From: Pseudomonadota bacterium
GTDB taxonomy: Bacteria; Pseudomonadota; Gammaproteobacteria; Acidiferrobacterales; Acidiferrobacteraceae
Reading direction: 5' to 3'
DNA: 64,000 bases
Assembly (NCBI GenBank): GCA_021785035.1
Contig: JAJYGP010000025.1
Span: 62,001-126,000, forward strand
Below the pieces are notes generated by a model. That model made no database searches. It was not told the DNA's origin and saw nothing but the letters and a program-made list of their open reading frames with translations. Numbering within the stretch: the stretch's first letter is position 1; each line of letters starts with the position of its first letter. This document shows positions 26,663 to 36,242 of the stretch, piece after piece. The translations under genes were made by a program, and so were the position numbers.

Positions 26663-27602
26663 AGCGCGCATCGTTGTCTTTGGGTATCACGAGGTCGGAT
26701 ACCGTTGTCTTGAGTGGTTGATTTCGCAGGGCGAAAACCTTATCGCGGTGTTCACTCACGAAGACAATCCGCACGAAGAGATCTGGTTTCGCTCGGTAGC
26801 GGGCTTGGCACGGGCCCATGAGATTCCGGTTTTCACGCCCGCGTCTTTGAGGGAGGAGCGAGTCGAGGCGCAGGTTCGCGCATGGGATCCGGACGTGGTC
26901 TATTCGTTTTACTATCGCAATATGATTCCGAACGGCATCCTGGCGATTCCTCGACGCGGGGCCTTCAATATGCACGGCTCGCTCTTGCCACGGTATCGCG
27001 GCCGGGTTCCGATCAACTGGGCCATTATCCACGGCGAGACGGAAACCGGCGCCACTTTGCACCATATGGTGGCCCGCGCTGATGCTGGCGATATCGTCGA
27101 TCAACAGGCAGTCCCCATAGGGCCGTCCGATACCGCCCACGGGGTCTTTCTTAAGGTGACCGACGCGGCTGTAAAGGTCTTGGCACGCAATCACGCGGCC
27201 ATTCTTGCCGGGACCGCGACTCGTCGCGTCCAAGACGAAAGCTTGGCTGTGACATTTGGCGCTAGACGCCCCGAAGATGGGCGTATCGATTGGAATAGAC
27301 CCGCATCGGAGGTCTATAACCTCGTACGCGCACTGACCCATCCGTATCCGGGCGCGTTTAGCGAGATCCGGGGACGAAGATTCTACGTCTGGTGGGGGGA
27401 GCCGGTAGACCTCGCAAGCGCTCCTTTGCGCCCCGGGCAAGTTATTGCCGTAGACCCGCTTGTCGTGGCAACACAGACCGGCGGGTTTCGTATCGAGAAG
27501 CTTGAGTGGGCCACCAAGGACGCTCGGGAACACCACGAATTTGTTACAGGGGAACTTGTCGGTCAAAGCGCCGCAGGCCTCGTCCACTCTGGAGAAACGT
27601 AA
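26652..27602 (+). CDS. arnA: UDP-Ara4N formyltransferase (ArnA N-terminal domain as a separate protein)
   Basis: This 316-aa protein corresponds to the formyltransferase half of ArnA and transfers a formyl group from 10-formyl-tetrahydrofolate to UDP-Ara4N. It has the catalytic Asn-His-Asp set: [19 protein letters not shown] gives N and H, and [15 protein letters not shown] the aspartate. The C-terminal OB-like segment includes [20 protein letters not shown]. In E. coli this domain is fused to the decarboxylase; here it ends with a stop whose last base starts the next gene (TAATG). Confidence 0.93.
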   Translation: MASKARIVVFGYHEVGYRCLEWLISQGENLIAVFTHEDNPHEEIWFRSVAGLARAHEIPVFTPASLREERVEAQVRAWDPDVVYSFYYRNMIPNGILAIPRRGAFNMHGSLLPRYRGRVPINWAIIHGETETGATLHHMVARADAGDIVDQQAVPIGPSDTAHGVFLKVTDAAVKVLARNHAAILAGTATRRVQDESLAVTFGARRPEDGRIDWNRPASEVYNLVRALTHPYPGAFSEIRGRRFYVWWGEPVDLASAPLRPGQVIAVDPLVVATQTGGFRIEKLEWATKDAREHHEFVTGELVGQSAAGLVHSGET

Positions 27603-28636
27603 TGGCCCTGAAAGTCCTAATCCTAGGCGTCAACGGATTCATAGGTAATAGCCTCACCCAGACTATCCTCGAGAAGAAGGACTGGGAGGTTTACGGCATG
27701 GACATGAATAACGACAAGCTCGACGCTTGCCTCAGTAATAAGCGCTTTCGTTTCGTCGAAGGCGATATTACCGTCAACCGCGAGTGGATCGAGTACCACA
27801 TCAAGAAGTGTGATGTCGTGCTGCCGCTTGTCGCCATCGCGACCCCCGCCACCTATGTAACGGACCCGCTGCGCGTGTTCGAGCTCGACTTCGAGGCAAA
27901 TCTCGACATCGTCCGGAAATGCGTGCGCTACAAGCGTCGCGTACTTTTCCCTTCGACCTCGGAGGTCTACGGGATGAGCGCCGATACCCCTTTTAACGAA
28001 GAGACAAGCCATCTGGTTCTCGGCCCGATTCACAAACAGCGCTGGATTTACTCCTGCTCGAAGCAGCTTCTCGACCGCGTCATCTATGCTTATGGCAAGG
28101 AAGGCCTGCGTTTTACCCTCTTCCGTCCCTTTAACTGGATCGGGCCCAAGCTCGACAATATTTGGGAGCCTAAAGAAGGCAGCTCGCGCGTATTGACCCA
28201 GTTTTTGGGAAATATTCTTCGTGGTAAGGACATCCAGCTCGTCGACGGGGGCAGTCAGAGGCGCAGCTTCACCTACATCGACGACGGCGTCGACGCGCTC
28301 CTGCGGATTATCGAGAATCGCGACGGATGTGCGGATGGCCGGATCTTCAATATCGGCAACCCCCAAAACGATTGCTCGATAAAGGAGCTGGCCGACTCGC
28401 TTGTCACTCTGGTGCGTTCCTATCCGCGCTATGCCGAGCTGGCCGACAAGGTGAAGATTATCGCCGTGAACTCCAAAGAGTATTACGGCGAGGGTTACCA
28501 AGACATCCTGACGCGCGTTCCGTCCATAGAAAACGCTCGCCAGTTCTTGGGCTGGCAGCCCAAGACCGATCTTACGACGGCGTTGCGCAAGACCTTGGAT
28601 TACCATCTCGGTCGCCCATCCCAGGAGCTTCAGTAA
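27602..28636 (+). CDS. UDP-glucuronate decarboxylase (ArnA C-terminal domain as a separate protein)
   Basis: This 344-aa protein is the dehydrogenase/decarboxylase half of ArnA, which oxidises UDP-glucuronate at C4 and decarboxylates it to UDP-4-keto-pentose. The NAD-binding loop is [11 protein letters not shown] at the N-terminus. Catalytic residues sit in PSTSEVYGM and [17 protein letters not shown] (YxxxK variant). [13 protein letters not shown] and the C-terminal [16 protein letters not shown] are ArnA-specific. The start overlaps the stop of the formyltransferase gene, so the pair is probably translationally coupled, replacing the fused enzyme. Confidence 0.92.
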   Translation: MALKVLILGVNGFIGNSLTQTILEKKDWEVYGMDMNNDKLDACLSNKRFRFVEGDITVNREWIEYHIKKCDVVLPLVAIATPATYVTDPLRVFELDFEANLDIVRKCVRYKRRVLFPSTSEVYGMSADTPFNEETSHLVLGPIHKQRWIYSCSKQLLDRVIYAYGKEGLRFTLFRPFNWIGPKLDNIWEPKEGSSRVLTQFLGNILRGKDIQLVDGGSQRRSFTYIDDGVDALLRIIENRDGCADGRIFNIGNPQNDCSIKELADSLVTLVRSYPRYAELADKVKIIAVNSKEYYGEGYQDILTRVPSIENARQFLGWQPKTDLTTALRKTLDYHLGRPSQELQ

Positions 28637-28640
28637 CGAG

Positions 28641-29555
28641 ATGCCGGACATCGCCCTAGCCATTAAGGTCGATGTGGATACCGATCGCGGCACGCGTCTC
28701 GGCGTACCCGCTTTGGGTGGCTTATTCAATGAATTCGGCATCAGGGCAAGCTTCTTTTTTTCACTGGGACCCGACAATACCGGGCGCGCCTTGAAGCGCA
28801 TCTTTCGCCCGGGGTTTCTCACCAAGGTGCGGCGTACGAGCGTTGTCAGCACCTATGGCTTGCGGACGTTGATGAACGGGGTTCTTTGGCCAGGTCCCCA
28901 TATCGGCCACCGCCATGCCGATCTGATGCGGGCGATCAAGGATGCTGGGCATGAGGTCGGCATTCACTGCTACGACCACGTCCGTTGGCAGGACGGTCTC
29001 GCGACCATGCGCGTAGCCGAGGTCCGCCGGGAATTCGGTCGCGCGCGCTCGGAGTTTGAGCGCGTCTTCGGGGCTCCATCACGGGCCGCCGCCGCCGCCG
29101 GCTGGCAGGCGAACGCCGATAGTCTTACCGTGTATGACGAGTCTGCCTTCCACTACGCGAGCGACGCGCGTGGGCATTCCCCGTTTTTTCCCTCCGTGGC
29201 CGGAGAGCGATTTCGGACCTTGCAGATACCGACGACTCTCCCGACGCTAGACGAGTTACTGGGACGCCCTGATTTTCCGGATGAACAATTGGCTGGTCAT
29301 TATTTTTCGCTGCTGCAACGCAACTCGATTAACGTCCTGACGATTCATGCCGAAATCGAGGGGATGGCCAAGTATCGTTGGTTTCGCGAATTTCTGGCGC
29401 GTGCGGTCTCGATGCGGGTCCAGTTCGTCACGTTGGAGGCGGTGGCGGCCGAGCTGCTCGGGGCGCCCGCGACCATCCCGGTTTGCGAGCTGGTGATGGG
29501 GGAGTGCGAGGGCCGCTCTGGCACCTTAGCAACCCAAGGCAACGTCGTAGCTTAA
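28641..29555 (+). CDS. arnD: 4-deoxy-4-formamido-L-arabinose-phosphoundecaprenol deformylase ArnD
   Basis: This 304-aa polysaccharide-deacetylase (NodB-fold) protein removes the formyl group from the undecaprenyl-linked sugar. Metal and catalytic motifs are AIKVDVDTDRGTRLG (first Asp pair) and HEVGIHCYDHVRWQD (HxxxH with Asp). RASFFFSLGPDNTGRA is typical of ArnD rather than chitin deacetylases. It lies 4 bp after the decarboxylase gene and ends the locus. No terminator is evident between it and hrpB, 161 bp away. Confidence 0.93.
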   Translation: MPDIALAIKVDVDTDRGTRLGVPALGGLFNEFGIRASFFFSLGPDNTGRALKRIFRPGFLTKVRRTSVVSTYGLRTLMNGVLWPGPHIGHRHADLMRAIKDAGHEVGIHCYDHVRWQDGLATMRVAEVRREFGRARSEFERVFGAPSRAAAAAGWQANADSLTVYDESAFHYASDARGHSPFFPSVAGERFRTLQIPTTLPTLDELLGRPDFPDEQLAGHYFSLLQRNSINVLTIHAEIEGMAKYRWFREFLARAVSMRVQFVTLEAVAAELLGAPATIPVCELVMGECEGRSGTLATQGNVVA

Positions 29556-29716
29556 ATCACGCACTTGTTGGAAGCGCATCCTGGACCTATATAGCGGGGC
29601 GTCCGCGAGAGCTAGCCTCAAGGCCTCTGTTTCTAGGCCCGATTCAGCGAGGGCGATATGATCATGATAGGCCGGACCATGACAGACCTTGCCGATCCCG
29701 CCGCTGTCGTACACGC

Positions 29717-32191
29717 ATGACTAAGGCGTTAAGCCAAGGTGTAGAGCTGCCGGTTGCTGGCAGCCTTGACGACCTCAAGGCCGCGCTTTCCGCACACCCC
29801 CTAGTCCTTTTGTCGGCCGAAACGGGAAGCGGCAAGACCACGCTCGTGCCCCCCGCCTTGCTCGATGCACCTTGGCTTCGCGGGCGCAAGATTGTCATGC
29901 TTGAACCCCGGCGCCTGGCAGCGCGGCTCGCCTGCGAATGGATGGCTCATAGCCGCCAGGAACGGCCCGGCGAAACGGTAGGCTACCGCACCGGGCAAGA
30001 AACCTGCGTATCGCCTACCACTCGCATCGAGATCATGACCGAAGGGGTGTTGACCCGCCGTTTGCAGCGGGATCCCGAAATGGCAGATGTCGGACTCATT
30101 ATTTTCGACGAGGTCCATGAGCGGCATCTGGCCACTGATCTGGGGCTCGCCTTGGTTCAAGACGTCCAGCGCAGTCTGCGCTCCGATCTCCGCGTCTTGT
30201 TGATGTCGGCCACTCTCGAACGAGACATGTTCGTGCGTCACTTCGGGGCGGTACCCGTCATCGAGACGACCGGCCGCCGCCACCCAGTCCAGATCGACTA
30301 CTTGGCGCGCCCCCCGACGGGGCCCCTTGAGGAACAGGTGCGTGCGGCTGCAGTCGAACTGTTGCTCGAGACGTCCGGGGATATCTTAGTATTTTTGCCG
30401 GGGCTTCGGGAAATCAGGCGCTGCGAAGCGGCACTGGCGCGCGATGCCCGGACCTTGGGGTACCTTGTACTTCGCCTTCACGGCGACATGACGGCCGGCG
30501 AGCAGGATGCGGTCTTAAGCGAAATCACCACCCGCCGTGTGATTCTCGCGACCGCTGTCGCTCAAAGCAGTATCACTATTCCCACGGTCGATGGCGTGAT
30601 CGACGTCGGTCTCATGCGGGTTGCGCGTTTTGACAAAGGTAACGGTTTTACCCGTCTCGTCACCCTACCGGCCACCCAGGATGTGACCGACCAGCGTGCG
30701 GGTCGGGCGGGGCGCGTTCGCCCGGGCCGCTGTCGGCGCCTTTGGACCGAGGACGATCATCGGGGGCGGCCGCGCTTTGCAAGCCCCGAGATCGAGCATG
30801 CCGATCTCGGCCAGCTCGCTTTGGATCTCATCGCATGGGGTACCCCCGATGGCACGGCGCTCCCTTGGTTGACCCCGCCACCGGCCCCGGCGCTTCAGGA
30901 CAGCCAGCGACTTTTGCGGGCGCTTGATCTTGTGACCGAAAAAAATGAATTGACGGTTGCCGGTCGATCGGCTGCTGCCTGGGGTATTGCGCCCCGGCTT
31001 TCGGCGACGATCACCAGGGCGCAACCGGCACATAAGCCCCTCGCTTGCGCGGTGGCGGCGGTGCTCGGCGAGCGGGACCCGGTGCGCGACTTCGATGACT
31101 GCAGCCTTGAGGCGCGTTTGAAATGGCTGCGTGAAAACCGCCACTCGGTGCCGGCAGGGACCCTCGCAAAGCTCGTACGCCGCTGCCGCGTGCCGCCGTG
31201 GCGCGGCGACTACGAGGCCGATGCGGATGTTTTAGCCGCGCTTTTGCTGTTTTCCTATCGGGATCGTATCGCTTTACGGATCGAGTCCCAGGATCGCACC
31301 TTCAAATTGGCCTCGGGACAGCGGGCGCAGGTCTCGCCCCGCGACCCTTTAGGGCGCGCCGCGGCACTCCTTGCGCTTACGGTTGAGGAGACGGCAGACG
31401 GCATCTGGATCCGTGTGGCGATCCCGATCTCGCCGCGCCAGTGGGCCCAAGCAGTCACGAGCTATGGCGAGGAACGCGTACTTGTGACCTGGGACGAACG
31501 CAGTCATAGCGTGAGCGCTCGCAAGGAGCGGTTCTTGGGCGCGCTCGTTTTGCACAGTGTCCCAGTCCCCGCGCCTTCGGGAATAAACCTTCAAGGCCCC
31601 TTAAGCGAAGCGGTCCACCGGTTTGGGTTGAGCGCTATTCCTTGGACGGATGGGGCGCATGCTTTACGGGCGCGGCTCGCCAGCGTGCGTTGCTGGCAAG
31701 CCGAACAGCCATGGCCCGATGTCGGGGACGCGGCACTCGTCGCGACCGTCGAGCAGTGGTTGGCGCCGGCCCTTCACGCCTTGCCTGCTGGGGCGCCCAT
31801 GGCGGCTTTGGACGTGGCCTATGGTTTGCGCTATGGCCTACTGTCGGCAGCGCAACGAACGGCTCTCGAGCGGCTGGCGCCGACGGGTTTGCGCTTGCGG
31901 TCGGGTCGTATTCGGCCGTTGCGCTATCAGGACGCAGCGCCTCCCGTCCTGATAGCTCCGGTGCAAGAGTTTTACGGGATGGAGAGCGTTCCCGCTATCG
32001 CCGACGGTCGGGTGACCCCGACCGTGGAGTTGTTGTCTCCGGCCGGGCGCCCTTTACAGGTAACGTCCGATCTCCGCGGTTTCTGGCGCACGGTCTATCC
32101 CGAACTCAGGCGCAGCCTCGCTGCCCGGTACCCCCGCCACGACTGGCCTCTTGATCCGCTTTCGCCTCCTCCGCTGCGTCGGAAGACTTAG
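29717..32191 (+). CDS. hrpB: ATP-dependent RNA helicase HrpB
   Basis: This 824-aa DEAH-box helicase matches HrpB in length and order. Motif I is [14 protein letters not shown], motif [15 protein letters not shown], motif [13 protein letters not shown], and motif [22 protein letters not shown]. The HrpB-specific C-terminal domain closes with [23 protein letters not shown]. The ATG at 29717 is used; the longer frame upstream lies in noncoding sequence. The cellular role of HrpB is poorly known. Its 3' end overlaps the 3' end of bioB by 86 bp on opposite strands. Confidence 0.95.
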   Translation: MTKALSQGVELPVAGSLDDLKAALSAHPLVLLSAETGSGKTTLVPPALLDAPWLRGRKIVMLEPRRLAARLACEWMAHSRQERPGETVGYRTGQETCVSPTTRIEIMTEGVLTRRLQRDPEMADVGLIIFDEVHERHLATDLGLALVQDVQRSLRSDLRVLLMSATLERDMFVRHFGAVPVIETTGRRHPVQIDYLARPPTGPLEEQVRAAAVELLLETSGDILVFLPGLREIRRCEAALARDARTLGYLVLRLHGDMTAGEQDAVLSEITTRRVILATAVAQSSITIPTVDGVIDVGLMRVARFDKGNGFTRLVTLPATQDVTDQRAGRAGRVRPGRCRRLWTEDDHRGRPRFASPEIEHADLGQLALDLIAWGTPDGTALPWLTPPPAPALQDSQRLLRALDLVTEKNELTVAGRSAAAWGIAPRLSATITRAQPAHKPLACAVAAVLGERDPVRDFDDCSLEARLKWLRENRHSVPAGTLAKLVRRCRVPPWRGDYEADADVLAALLLFSYRDRIALRIESQDRTFKLASGQRAQVSPRDPLGRAAALLALTVEETADGIWIRVAIPISPRQWAQAVTSYGEERVLVTWDERSHSVSARKERFLGALVLHSVPVPAPSGINLQGPLSEAVHRFGLSAIPWTDGAHALRARLASVRCWQAEQPWPDVGDAALVATVEQWLAPALHALPAGAPMAALDVAYGLRYGLLSAAQRTALERLAPTGLRLRSGRIRPLRYQDAAPPVLIAPVQEFYGMESVPAIADGRVTPTVELLSPAGRPLQVTSDLRGFWRTVYPELRRSLAARYPRHDWPLDPLSPPPLRRKT

Positions 32192-33116
32192 CGACATGTA
32201 ACCCGAGCGCGGCAAATAATGCGCGATCGGTCGCTAGGGCGGGATTGGGGGTCGTGAGCAACGTGTCGCCGGCAAATACGGAGTTTGCCCCGGCAAAGAA
32301 GCAAAGTGTCTGCAGTTCGTCGCTCATGCCCTGGCGGCCGGCCGATAAGCGCACACGGCTTTTCGGAAGACACATGCGGGCGACGGCAATGGTGCGGACG
32401 AACTCCAGGGGTTCGAGGCTAGGCGCGTCCGCAAGCGGTGTTCCGGGTACGCGCACCAAAAGATTTATGGGTACGCTTTCGGGAGGCGGATCTAAAGACG
32501 CCAACTGGGCAATGAGCCCGGCGCGGTCGCGGCGTGACTCGCCCATCCCGACAATCCCGCCGCAGCAGACCTTGAGTCCGGCCTTACGTACCCGGCCGAG
32601 CGTCGTGAGGCGGTCGTCGTAGTCCCGTGTCCGGATGATGTCCCCGTAGAACTCGGGACTCGTATCCAGGTTGTGGTTGTAGTAGTCAAGCCCTGCTTCC
32701 GCCAGTTTTTCCGCCTGGCCGTCTTGTAGTAGGCCAAGCGTCGCGCACGTTTCGAGTCCCAGGCCGCGTATGGCCGTGATCATTTCGGTCACGCGCGCTA
32801 AATCGCGCTCTTTCGGACCGCGCCAGGCGGCCCCCATGCAGAAACGGTCCGCGCCATTGGCCTTGGCGCGCTTGGCTGCCGCCACCACCTCGTCCACACT
32901 TAAAAGCGCGTCATCGGTGACTCCGGTGTGATAGCGGCGCGATTGCGGACAGTAGCCGCAGTCTTCCGGACAGCCTCCGGTCTTGATTGACAGTAGGGTG
33001 CTGATCTGAATATCGGCGGGGTCGAAGTGCTGGCGATGAACGCTATGCGCTTCCCACAAAAGCTCAAAAAACGGCCGCTCGAAAAGCGCTTCGACGGTCT
33101 CTGCGGTATGGGTCAT
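32106..33116 (-). CDS. bioB: Biotin synthase BioB
   Basis: This 336-aa radical SAM enzyme inserts sulfur into dethiobiotin. The radical [4Fe-4S] cysteines are in [11 protein letters not shown], and [13 protein letters not shown] plus [11 protein letters not shown] supply residues of the SAM, dethiobiotin and [2Fe-2S] sites. The ATG at 33116 is preceded by AGGAGG; upstream in-frame codons give a nonsense N-terminus. The last 25 or so residues are charged and overlap hrpB antisense. It follows ugd by 19 bp. No other bio gene is in the window. Confidence 0.96.
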   Translation of the reverse strand: MTHTAETVEALFERPFFELLWEAHSVHRQHFDPADIQISTLLSIKTGGCPEDCGYCPQSRRYHTGVTDDALLSVDEVVAAAKRAKANGADRFCMGAAWRGPKERDLARVTEMITAIRGLGLETCATLGLLQDGQAEKLAEAGLDYYNHNLDTSPEFYGDIIRTRDYDDRLTTLGRVRKAGLKVCCGGIVGMGESRRDRAGLIAQLASLDPPPESVPINLLVRVPGTPLADAPSLEPLEFVRTIAVARMCLPKSRVRLSAGRQGMSDELQTLCFFAGANSVFAGDTLLTTPNPALATDRALFAALGLHVAKSSDAAEEAKADQEASRGGGTGQRGCA

Positions 33117-33135
33117 GGATCCTCCTGCTCCGACG

Positions 33136-34524
33136 CTACGACGACCGCTGTCCCTTGTCAACTTTCGTATCATCGCTTTTTTGACGAAAATTGGAACGCC
33201 CGATCGCGCTATAGCGAAACCCGAATTCGGTAAGCCGCCGCGGATCGTATTGATTGCGTCCGTCGAAGATCCGCGGGGCCTTGAGCAGGCCTTTCATGCG
33301 CTCGAAGTCGGGATGACGAAAAAGCTTCCATTCGGTCACAAGGACAAGGGCGTCGGCGCCCGTCAGGGCCTCGTATGGATCCGATGCGAGCCGTAGCCGG
33401 CCTTCGTCAAGCCAATTTTTGGGCAGTTCATGCGGAACCGTTGTGGTCGCCACGGGGTCGTAGGCGCTGACCGTTGCGCCCGCGGCCAAAAGGGCCTCCA
33501 GCAAAACGACAGATGAGGCCTCGCGCATATCGTCAGTTCCCGGCTTGAAGGCAAGTCCCCACAAGGCAAAATGCCGGCCTTTGAGATCGGCTCCGTACTC
33601 GTGCCGAATGTGGGCAAACAGCACCTGCTTTTGTTGCTCGTTGCGGGCCTCCACGGCCTTTAGTACCGTGGGTTCGAGACCGGATTCGTCGGCCATGCGT
33701 ATTAAGGCCTTCACGTCCTTAGGGAAGCAGGACCCGCCGTATCCGCAGCCCGGATAGATAAAGGAATAACCGATCCGGCTGTCCGATCCGATCCCCTTGC
33801 GGACGCTCTCGACGTCGACATTAAGCCGTTCGCACAGATTCGCGATTTCGTTGATGAAGGAGATTTTCGTAGCCAGCATCGCGTTGGCCGCATATTTCGT
33901 CATCTCCGCGGCCCTGATGTCCATGAACAAAAGACGCTCGTGGTTGCGCATGAAGGTGCCATAAAGATCGCGCATGATGTCTCGCGCGGTGTCCGACTCG
34001 CAACCGACAACCACGCGATCGGGGCGCATGAAATCCCCGATGGCATCGCCCTCTTTTAGAAACTCCGGATTGCTGACCACGTCGAACGGGATAAGCTTAC
34101 CGCGCTTCGACAGCTCCTCCGCGATGGCTTCTTTTACGCGCTCGGCCGTTCCGACCGGCACGGTCGATTTATCGATCACGACCGCGTAGTGCCCAAGATG
34201 CCGCCCGATTTCGCGCGCGACCGCCAAAACATGGGAGAGGTCGGCCGACCCATCTTCGTTGGGCGGGGTCCCGACCGCGATAAAGTAGATCTCGCTCTGG
34301 GCGAGCGCCTCGGCGAGCGAAGTCGTAAAGTTCAAGCGGCCCGCCGCCACGTTGTTTGCCACCATCGTGTCGAGGCCAGGCTCGTAAATCGGAAGGATGC
34401 CTTGCTTTAGGCCCGCGATCTTGCCGCTGTCGATGTCGACGCATGTGACGTCGTTGCCCATTTCCGCAAAACAAGTCCCGGTCACCAAACCTACGTACCC
34501 CGTGCCTATCACGGTCAATCGCAT
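33136..34524 (-). CDS. ugd: UDP-glucose 6-dehydrogenase
   Basis: This 462-aa enzyme oxidises UDP-glucose to UDP-glucuronate with two NAD+. The N-terminal Rossmann loop is [19 protein letters not shown]. The catalytic cysteine is in [15 protein letters not shown], and the NAD/sugar interface contains [18 protein letters not shown]-glucuronate is the entry metabolite of the Ara4N pathway, so this gene supplies the arn locus 4 kb away on the other strand. An in-frame codon 4 residues upstream (34536) is a less likely start. Confidence 0.95.
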   Translation of the reverse strand: MRLTVIGTGYVGLVTGTCFAEMGNDVTCVDIDSGKIAGLKQGILPIYEPGLDTMVANNVAAGRLNFTTSLAEALAQSEIYFIAVGTPPNEDGSADLSHVLAVAREIGRHLGHYAVVIDKSTVPVGTAERVKEAIAEELSKRGKLIPFDVVSNPEFLKEGDAIGDFMRPDRVVVGCESDTARDIMRDLYGTFMRNHERLLFMDIRAAEMTKYAANAMLATKISFINEIANLCERLNVDVESVRKGIGSDSRIGYSFIYPGCGYGGSCFPKDVKALIRMADESGLEPTVLKAVEARNEQQKQVLFAHIRHEYGADLKGRHFALWGLAFKPGTDDMREASSVVLLEALLAAGATVSAYDPVATTTVPHELPKNWLDEGRLRLASDPYEALTGADALVLVTEWKLFRHPDFERMKGLLKAPRIFDGRNQYDPRRLTEFGFRYSAIGRSNFRQKSDDTKVDKGQRSS

Positions 34525-34600
34525 TGCGTGCCTCACCTAGCAAGTCGGCAGATCTTGCCGCGCGTGCATCATAGCGCACGTCGCCCGGCTGCTCTAGTTG

Positions 34601-34999
34601 CTAGACAGACGGGGTTGTGTCGCGTCCCCCATGGACGCGTTCAAGACGGGTTTGGCAGGGCGTGCAGCGCTCGGCCGTAGGGTAGGCATCGAGCCGCGCG
34701 TACGGGATAGCACAACCGCACTCTGAGCAATATCCGTAAGTTTGTTCTTTAAAGCGCCTAAAGCCGCGTTCTATGGCTCGCGCCTCCCAAAGTTCGCTTT
34801 CCATCTCCGCTAAGTTGAGGTCGGCAAGCTGCAAGGCCATCGATTCATCGCCAGAGTCGCCCACTTCGCCGCCCATTCCTTGCATGCTGTCCCGGTTTGC
34901 GCCGGCAGTTACCGCTCTAATCATCCGCTGAAGCTCGGTGTGCCGTACCCTAAGTCTTTCCCAAAGAGTAGCGCGCTGCTCTTCTGTCATATCTCCCAT
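34601..34999 (-). CDS. DksA/TraR family zinc-finger protein
   Basis: This 132-aa protein has an N-terminal helical region and a C-terminal C4 zinc finger, CSECGCAIPYARLDAYPTAERCTPC, typical of DksA/TraR proteins that bind the RNA polymerase secondary channel. The acidic coiled-coil tip reads GDSGDESMALQLADLNLAEME, not the canonical DxxDxA of DksA, so it is a paralogue rather than housekeeping DksA. The start at 34999 has GGAG about 8 bases upstream; an ATG at 34990 is an alternative. Confidence 0.87.
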   Translation of the reverse strand: MGDMTEEQRATLWERLRVRHTELQRMIRAVTAGANRDSMQGMGGEVGDSGDESMALQLADLNLAEMESELWEARAIERGFRRFKEQTYGYCSECGCAIPYARLDAYPTAERCTPCQTRLERVHGGRDTTPSV

Positions 35000-35682
35000 T
35001 ATAAGTCTCCGCTATCGAATGACCTTAAAAGTCTCTTGGCTTATCACAGAATGTGATTTTCAACCCTTGTCTTCGTGGTACAGGCGAAGACAGCGGCCCT
35101 TGTTTCTTCGCCCATGTTGGCAAAAAACGTCGCTCATTGCTCCGGACTCCGGTCCCTAGCGCGCCTTAACGAACCGGGTGCCTCGGCCTTGCCGTTCCGC
35201 CGGAAAACAGCGAGTCCGACTTTGAATTAGGCGTTTAGAGGCGGCCGCGACACGCAAAAAAAGCCGGCAGCAGCAGGTCAAGAGGCCCAATCCCCGGAAG
35301 GCGCACCCCTCATCGTAAAATTCGGTCTTTGAACGCGACCGCAAGCGCGATTCGACCGCAATAAAGGGTCCGGTGGGTCGCAAGTCTCAAGCTTGGCTTG
35401 GGCGCGCACAAACAAAACCGCGCGCGCACCGGCTTAAGCTGATGTCAAAGCGCCCTGAATCGAAAAACTTGGCCCACTTTCGGCGTTAAGTCGGTCGACG
35501 GCATAAGGATGTGTCGCGTCGACGCCGACACAAGCCGCATAAGATGGTGTATTTGCGATTTCGCTATCGTAAAAGCCATTTTCGGTACGGTGAGGACACC
35601 GAGGTTGGGGTGATGGAGCGCGTCCTTGGCATGGTTCGGATGTTTTGTACAGAGATTTATGCAAAGAAGTGACATGAATTGT
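35000..35682. other. Long intergenic region, no gene recognised
   Basis: About 680 bases separate the DksA-like gene from the leader of the histone-like gene. An inverted repeat GTCGGTCGACG / CGTCGACGCCGAC lies at 35490-35529 with a 16-base loop. A 43-codon frame from ATG 35543 (MVYLRFRYRKSHFRYGEDTE) shows no family I know. No tRNA, terminator or mobile-element ends were found. Confidence 0.5.
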
Positions 35683-35710
35683 TTGCAAATGTAGATATCG
35701 CTGTTACAGT
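35683..35710 (+). promoter_or_regulatory. Weak candidate promoter for the histone-like gene
   Basis: TTGCAA (35683-35688) and TACAGT (35705-35710) are separated by 16 bases, each matching the sigma70 consensus at 4 of 6 positions. Transcription would start near 35717, immediately before a perfect hairpin at 35720-35757. The match is modest. Confidence 0.3.
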
Positions 35711-35719
35711 TAGGCTGAC

Positions 35720-35757
35720 AGCGATGCGATCTCGTAAGTTTGTATCAACGCATCGCT
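35720..35757 (+). promoter_or_regulatory. Leader hairpin upstream of the histone-like gene
   Basis: AGCGATGCG at 35720-35728 pairs perfectly with CGCATCGCT at 35749-35757 across a 20-base loop. It would sit at the 5' end of the transcript and ends 3 bases before a strong AGGAGGAGGAG ribosome-binding site. A second hairpin, AGAGTTG/CAACTCT, is at 35883-35904, just before the start region of the histone-like gene. Confidence 0.55.
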
Positions 35758-35772
35758 AGTAGGAGGAGGAGA

Positions 35773-35838
35773 GTGAGGGTTTTCGGGATGGCCCGAACCA
35801 AAGAGTGTGATCGGGTGACAAGCTCGGTCATGGAATAG
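35773..35838 (+). CDS. Candidate 21-residue leader peptide
   Basis: A GTG start 6 bases after AGGAGG (35761-35766) opens a short frame, VRVFGMARTKECDRVTSSVME, ending in TAG at 35838. The ribosome-binding site is among the strongest in the window, and the ORF lies inside the leader between two hairpins, 91 bases before the histone-like gene. Translation is a guess based on the site; no family comparison supports it. Confidence 0.3.
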   Translation: MRVFGMARTKECDRVTSSVME

Positions 35839-35929
35839 CCGGAAGTGGCTCCTTGCCTCGACGCCCTGACTCAGGGAGGCGGAGAGTTGGCGGGGTGCAA
35901 CTCTTAAACATGATTGAAGGAGTGAGTGT

Positions 35930-36184
35930 ATGGCAATAAAGAAGAAGACATCCGCATCTAAGAAGGCGGCGCGTAAGTCGGCGCCTGCCAAGGCGGCGAC
36001 CAAGAAGGCCGGACCCAAGAGGGCGGTAGTGAAGAAAAAGACGCAAGCCAAGAAGGCCGCGGTCAAGAAGGCGCCAGCGAAAAAGGCTGTTCCCAAATCG
36101 CGCGTCAAGGCGGCCGTGAAGAAGGGTGTGTCGAAGGCCAAATCCACCGCGACTAAAAAGAAGTCGCGCGCAAAAAAGAAGTAA
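35930..36184 (+). CDS. Histone H1-like Lys/Ala-rich DNA-binding protein
   Basis: This 84-aa protein is made almost wholly of Lys, Ala, Ser, Thr, Pro and Val: 31 lysines, with repeats such as KKAAVKKAPAKKA. It resembles the basic tails of bacterial histone-H1-like proteins (Hc1, AlgP, BpH1) and probably binds DNA or RNA without a folded core. The ATG follows GAAGGAG by 8 bases. The gene has its own structured leader and its own terminator. The adenylate kinase in this window carries a very similar tail. Confidence 0.88.
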   Translation: MAIKKKTSASKKAARKSAPAKAATKKAGPKRAVVKKKTQAKKAAVKKAPAKKAVPKSRVKAAVKKGVSKAKSTATKKKSRAKKK

Positions 36185-36196
36185 GCCGCAAAGACC

Positions 36197-36235
36197 ATAA
36201 GGGTTCGCGCCTTTATGGCGCGAACCCTTATTTTT
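36197..36235 (+). terminator. Rho-independent terminator after the histone-like gene
   Basis: ATAAGGGTTCGCGCC pairs with GGCGCGAACCCTTAT around the loop TTTAT, followed by TTTT. It begins 13 bases after the stop codon and, being nearly symmetrical, may also end the minus-strand transcript of the next gene. Confidence 0.9.
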
Positions 36236-36242
36236 CCCCGTT

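Noticed and set aside
27623-28852. 409-aa minus-strand ORF across the ArnA decarboxylase gene and arnD
   Set aside because: Antisense to two confidently identified genes; composition is that of a shadow frame.
35710-36198. Minus-strand 162-aa hydrophobic ORF
   Set aside because: Antisense shadow of the histone-like gene for the same reason; the plus-strand gene has a start, ribosome-binding site and terminator.
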